DNA from: an uncultured Sphingorhabdus sp.
GTDB taxonomy: Bacteria; Pseudomonadota; Alphaproteobacteria; Sphingomonadales; Sphingomonadaceae
Length of the DNA: 13,868 nucleotides
Direction of reading: 5' to 3'
Assembly (NCBI GenBank): GCA_937873665.1
Contig: CALMYW010000369.1
Span: 1-13,868 of the forward strand
The notes beneath the pieces were generated by a model that had not been told where the DNA came from, searched no databases, and saw nothing but the letters and a program-made list of their open reading frames with translations. Made by a program: the position numbers and the translations under genes. Shown piece after piece: positions 12,014 through 13,868 of this stretch (positions are counted from its first letter, which is position 1; every line of letters begins with the position of its first letter).

Positions 12014-12822
12014 GATTTTGGTTCTCCGCTTTTCGCTCCGAGGTCGGCGATCGTGGGATAGGGCTGCTTTGGCAGCGCGCTTGAGCGGCTTCGCGCCCTT
12101 GCCGTGAGGGGAAAATTGTAGACGAAATAGCCGGGGTGCGTTGTTGGACTGAGCGCAGCTGTGCGTTTGAGGGATTGAAGCCATTCGGCTCCCGTTTCTC
12201 CGGTTGATGGCCTTGGCGCCCCGAGTGCAACGAGGCGCGCGATCGCGGCGTCCGCGCCGGTTTCGTCGTTTGCTATCTTGCTGAGTGTGCGTCCCGGAAA
12301 TGCCTTGCCGGCGATTGACCAGCTCGTGCGGGGGCGGGTGCGGCCACGGTGCGCGGCGGAGGCAGCGGCATAGATGTGACCGATGTGGCCAGCTGCGGGA
12401 TCGGCATAGGAAACGACTGCTTCGAGGTGCGGTTTTTCTCGTCGGAGTGCCGAATGCGCTTTGGACAGGAAATGGGTTTCGCCGTTGGCGGGAACATCGT
12501 CGAGGAGAATGAAACGAGCCAGCGTCGTACCGCTTTCGGGAGGAAGACCTGCATGAGCGGGGATGACCGATGGGTTGGATGGGACCGCAAAGATGGCGAT
12601 CCCGGCGATCGGGGCTTTTGTCGCGCCGTTTCGGGGGCCGAACAGGGCTACGCAGAGCTGAGACGCTGGCATGGCGGGAAGGTAATGGTGGCGCGCTATG
12701 AAGCGGGCTGCGCGTTCGGTCTCGATGCAATCGACAGCGTAGCGACGGGTGTCGATCAGTTCGGTGTCACCGACATAGCGGCAGCGGCGCTCGAACCAGC
12801 GCATGGTGCGCTCGGTGATCAC
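12010..12822 (-). CDS. Mom-like GNAT-fold protein (probable DNA modification)
   Basis: The 270-aa product resembles the phage-type Mom family, acyl-CoA N-acyltransferase-fold proteins related to the phage Mu protein that modifies adenine in DNA. Visible pattern: ARFIARHHYLPAMP (39-52), IAGIAIFAVPSN (72-83), LARFILLDDVPANGETHFL (101-119), VVSYADPAAGHIGHIYAAASAAHRGRT (136-162). A KAFPGRTLSKI block (173-183) and HPGYFVYNFPL near residue 230-239 follow. The GNAT core is clear; the Mom assignment is by motif order. The likely start is GTG 12822, which overlaps the stop of the 147-aa gene in GTGA (12819-12822); ATG 12804 is an alternative. The C-terminal ~30 residues are basic and poorly conserved in appearance. 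It could protect element DNA from restriction. Confidence 0.65.
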   Translation of the reverse strand: MITERTMRWFERRCRYVGDTELIDTRRYAVDCIETERAARFIARHHYLPAMPASQLCVALFGPRNGATKAPIAGIAIFAVPSNPSVIPAHAGLPPESGTTLARFILLDDVPANGETHFLSKAHSALRREKPHLEAVVSYADPAAGHIGHIYAAASAAHRGRTRPRTSWSIAGKAFPGRTLSKIANDETGADAAIARLVALGAPRPSTGETGAEWLQSLKRTAALSPTTHPGYFVYNFPLTARARSRSSALPKQPYPTIADLGAKSGEPKS

Positions 12823-13262
12823 GGCACGATGGTGAAGGTCGGGATGTCGCGGGTGAAGCGGGCGACAAAATCCTTGATATCCTGGATGGTTTCGAAGCTG
12901 CTGATTTCCTGCAGCGTGAGAACGGGGTGTTCGTCTTCGGTGGCGGTGATGTCATGTTCGTCGCCGGGTCCATAATAGACGACGAGCTCTGGATGGAATG
13001 CCCCCGGGCAGCCGCCTGACCAGCGGCGGAACTGGAGGGCGTTTGCCTTGCAGAATTGCTCCAGGGTCTCGACAAGCCCGCCGTTCAGCTCTTCGCCGAA
13101 GAGGTTGAGCATTTCGCCTGCTGGATAGGTTTGCGGGTCGTAGGGTTCGCCCGACCAATCGGTACGCAGGTCATAATTGGCGACATGGCCTGCGAATTCT
13201 TCAAGCAGTGCGGCGGGGAGATTGCCGCCGATTTCGATCGAGCATTGCGCGCGGTCGCCCAT
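12819..13262 (-). CDS. Hypothetical protein, 147 aa
   Basis: No family is recognised. It is an acidic soluble protein with SGEPYDPQTYPAGEMLNLFGEELNGG (37-62) and a Trp/Gly/Cys segment (RRWSGGCPGAFHPELVVYYGPG, about 79-100). A C-terminal helix (SSFETIQDIKDFVARF) follows. An AAAGGAA site about 12 bases before ATG 13262 supports the start, and a stem-loop precedes that site. Its stop overlaps the GTG start of the Mom-like gene, so the two products are probably made together. It may serve that enzyme, but nothing in the sequence shows how. Confidence 0.75.
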   Translation of the reverse strand: MGDRAQCSIEIGGNLPAALLEEFAGHVANYDLRTDWSGEPYDPQTYPAGEMLNLFGEELNGGLVETLEQFCKANALQFRRWSGGCPGAFHPELVVYYGPGDEHDITATEDEHPVLTLQEISSFETIQDIKDFVARFTRDIPTFTIVP

Positions 13263-13275
13263 GGAAGGTTCCTTT

Positions 13276-13295
13276 CGGTGCTGGTGTCAGCATCG
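13276..13295 (-). other. Stem-loop just upstream of the 147-aa gene's ribosome-binding site
   Basis: CGGTGCTG (13276-13283) and CAGCATCG (13288-13295) pair with one G-T wobble around a GTGT loop. On the mRNA the structure ends directly before the AAAGGAACC ribosome-binding stretch, and it follows a GGGGAGGGGG tract. It lies within the 48-bp gap between the 4-TM gene and the 147-aa gene and may tune expression of downstream genes. Confidence 0.4.
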
Positions 13296-13310
13296 AAAAT
13301 CCCCCTCCCC

Positions 13311-13655
13311 TCAATTTGGAGTGGGCGTCATCGTTTTGGCGATAAGGATTCCTGCGGCCACTGGCATCAGCGTGAGCGGAAGCTGTAGTTTCCAGAGTAT
13401 GGATGGGCCGATGAGCAGTCCGCATATCGTAGCGATCAGCGGGATGGCGGCAAGCGCGAGTCCGGCTTTTTGGGAGCGTTTCGCGCATATCATGATGCCG
13501 ATGGCTCCGAGCGTCGTCATGGCTATGATCATGATGTCGACGAGGTCGCCGGCGCGCGGATCCCGAATTGCGGTCGCGATTGCTGTGGCAATCAGAAAGG
13601 GAGTGGTTGCGATCGCAAGTTTGTCGGTTGCTAATCCTATGAATTGGCGTTGCAT
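13311..13655 (-). CDS. Four-TM small membrane protein, 114 aa
   Basis: No family is recognised. It is very hydrophobic with four probable helices, at about residues 12-30, 38-57, 65-84 and 89-107. A short charged loop KRSQK lies between helices 2 and 3, and the tail is MTPTPN. ATG 13655 is chosen because GGGGAG sits about 9 bases upstream and the -10 box of the promoter lies further upstream. A TTG at 13688 would start inside that promoter and is unlikely. It is the first gene of the long minus-strand operon that includes Mom-like, SLOG and NADAR genes. Its size and fold are similar to the 4-TM protein at 139-510, though sequence similarity is not obvious. Confidence 0.72.
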   Translation of the reverse strand: MQRQFIGLATDKLAIATTPFLIATAIATAIRDPRAGDLVDIMIIAMTTLGAIGIMICAKRSQKAGLALAAIPLIATICGLLIGPSILWKLQLPLTLMPVAAGILIAKTMTPTPN

Positions 13656-13677
13656 TTGGTGTCTCCCCTGGGAGTAA

Positions 13678-13705
13678 TGATTAGGCAAGGCGGTTTGTGT
13701 GTCAA
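13678..13705 (-). promoter_or_regulatory. Sigma70-type promoter of the long leftward operon
   Basis: On the minus strand a perfect TTGACA (13700-13705) is followed after 16 bp by TAATCA (13678-13683). Transcription would start about 13670, leaving a short leader before the AGGGGAG site and ATG at 13655. This is the best consensus promoter in the window. It would drive the genes from the 4-TM protein through Mom-like, SLOG and NADAR to 9225. Confidence 0.65.
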
Positions 13706-13710
13706 CGGCT

Positions 13711-13723
13711 CCACATGATGTGG
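13711..13723. promoter_or_regulatory. Perfect 13-bp palindrome next to the promoter
   Basis: CCACAT-G-ATGTGG is a perfect 6+1+6 inverted repeat. It lies five bases upstream of the -35 box of the operon promoter (13700-13705). That is a usual place for an activator site, or for a repressor that overlaps RNA polymerase contacts. The regulator is not encoded in this window. Confidence 0.5.
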
Positions 13724-13750
13724 GTCGTCAGGTTCAGTCTGTAAAAGAGA

Positions 13751-13868
13751 GGCGGGGGGGCCTGGGGGGGGGGGGGGCCCCCCCTCCGGGGGGTGGGGCG
13801 GGGGGGGGGGGGGTGGCCGGGGGGGTGGGGGGGGGGGGTTGGGTGGGCCCCCCCGCCCGGGGGGCGGG
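13751..13868. other. Low-complexity G/C homopolymer tail, probable artefact
   Basis: From about 13751 to the end the sequence is almost only G and C with very long G runs and scattered T. It has no resemblance to the coding DNA before it. The pattern is typical of dark-cycle poly-G base calls or a failed assembly end, so it should not be treated as genomic sequence without confirmation. Confidence 0.8.

Noticed and set aside
12014..12730. Extension of the 94-aa protein frame upstream through the Mom-like gene
   Set aside because: Shadow of the 270-aa gene; ATG 12013 with ATGA overlap and the conserved start of the small protein fix the start.
13751..13868. G-quadruplex or telomere-like end
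   Set aside because: Composition and abruptness fit a sequencing artefact better than biology.
1..13868. CRISPR arrays, tRNA/rRNA genes, insertion sequences, integrase
   Set aside because: No regular repeat-spacer pattern, cloverleaf, transposase motif or terminal inverted repeat pair was seen.

Overview
The window looks like accessory DNA (a plasmid or an integrative/conjugative element) from a GC-rich alphaproteobacterium, most likely a sphingomonad. This rests on the gene complement: a DUF1173 protein plus many short hypothetical genes of a kind I associate with alphaproteobacterial plasmids and phages. It also rests on GC-rich codon use and Shine-Dalgarno-led, tightly overlapping operons. 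There is no rRNA, tRNA, CRISPR array, transposase, replication or conjugation gene here, so the exact replicon type cannot be settled from the window. The last ~118 bases are almost pure G/C homopolymer and look like an assembly or sequencing artefact at a contig end.

Layout. (1) 139-2734, minus strand: six genes read right to left. They are a 226-aa hypothetical, a macrodomain-like A1S_2505-type protein, a 115-aa hypothetical, a 60-aa membrane peptide, a 162-aa hypothetical and a 4-TM membrane protein. (2) 2900-3505, plus strand: a complete SRAP (YedK/HMCES-like) protein that shields abasic sites. (3) 3586-6909, minus strand: a tightly overlapped operon with an unusual small membrane ORF (CTG start or frameshift), an AlkB-like dioxygenase, a hypothetical, and three consecutive proteins that each carry two transmembrane helices. 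(4) 7078-7542, plus strand: another two-TM protein, which resembles the 4077-4508 protein in architecture. (5) 7543-7973: a non-coding, dyad-rich leader that includes a near-perfect 22-bp palindrome. (6) 7974-9215, plus strand: DUF1173. (7) 9225-13655, minus strand: one long operon with a clear sigma70-type promoter and an adjoining palindrome at its head. It encodes a 4-TM protein, a hypothetical, a Mom-like acyltransferase, three small plasmid/phage-type proteins, a SLOG (DprA-like) protein, a NADAR protein and a hypothetical distantly like the 226-aa protein.

How the genes may work together. Three different folds linked to NAD/ADP-ribose chemistry (macrodomain-like, NADAR, SLOG) share the window with two lesion-handling enzymes (AlkB and SRAP) and a probable DNA-modification enzyme (Mom-like). 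Bacterial DarT toxins ADP-ribosylate thymidine or guanine in DNA, and macrodomain (DarG) and NADAR partners reverse those two marks. SRAP acts on abasic sites in single-stranded DNA and AlkB repairs alkylated single-stranded DNA. My inference is that this element carries a kit protecting its DNA, perhaps during single-stranded transfer, against host base-modification defences. A second theme is a set of unassigned small membrane proteins with a common N-tail/two-TM/C-tail plan, which could be effectors or membrane partners. Ten gene junctions overlap by exactly 4 bp, so most of these products are probably translationally coupled.
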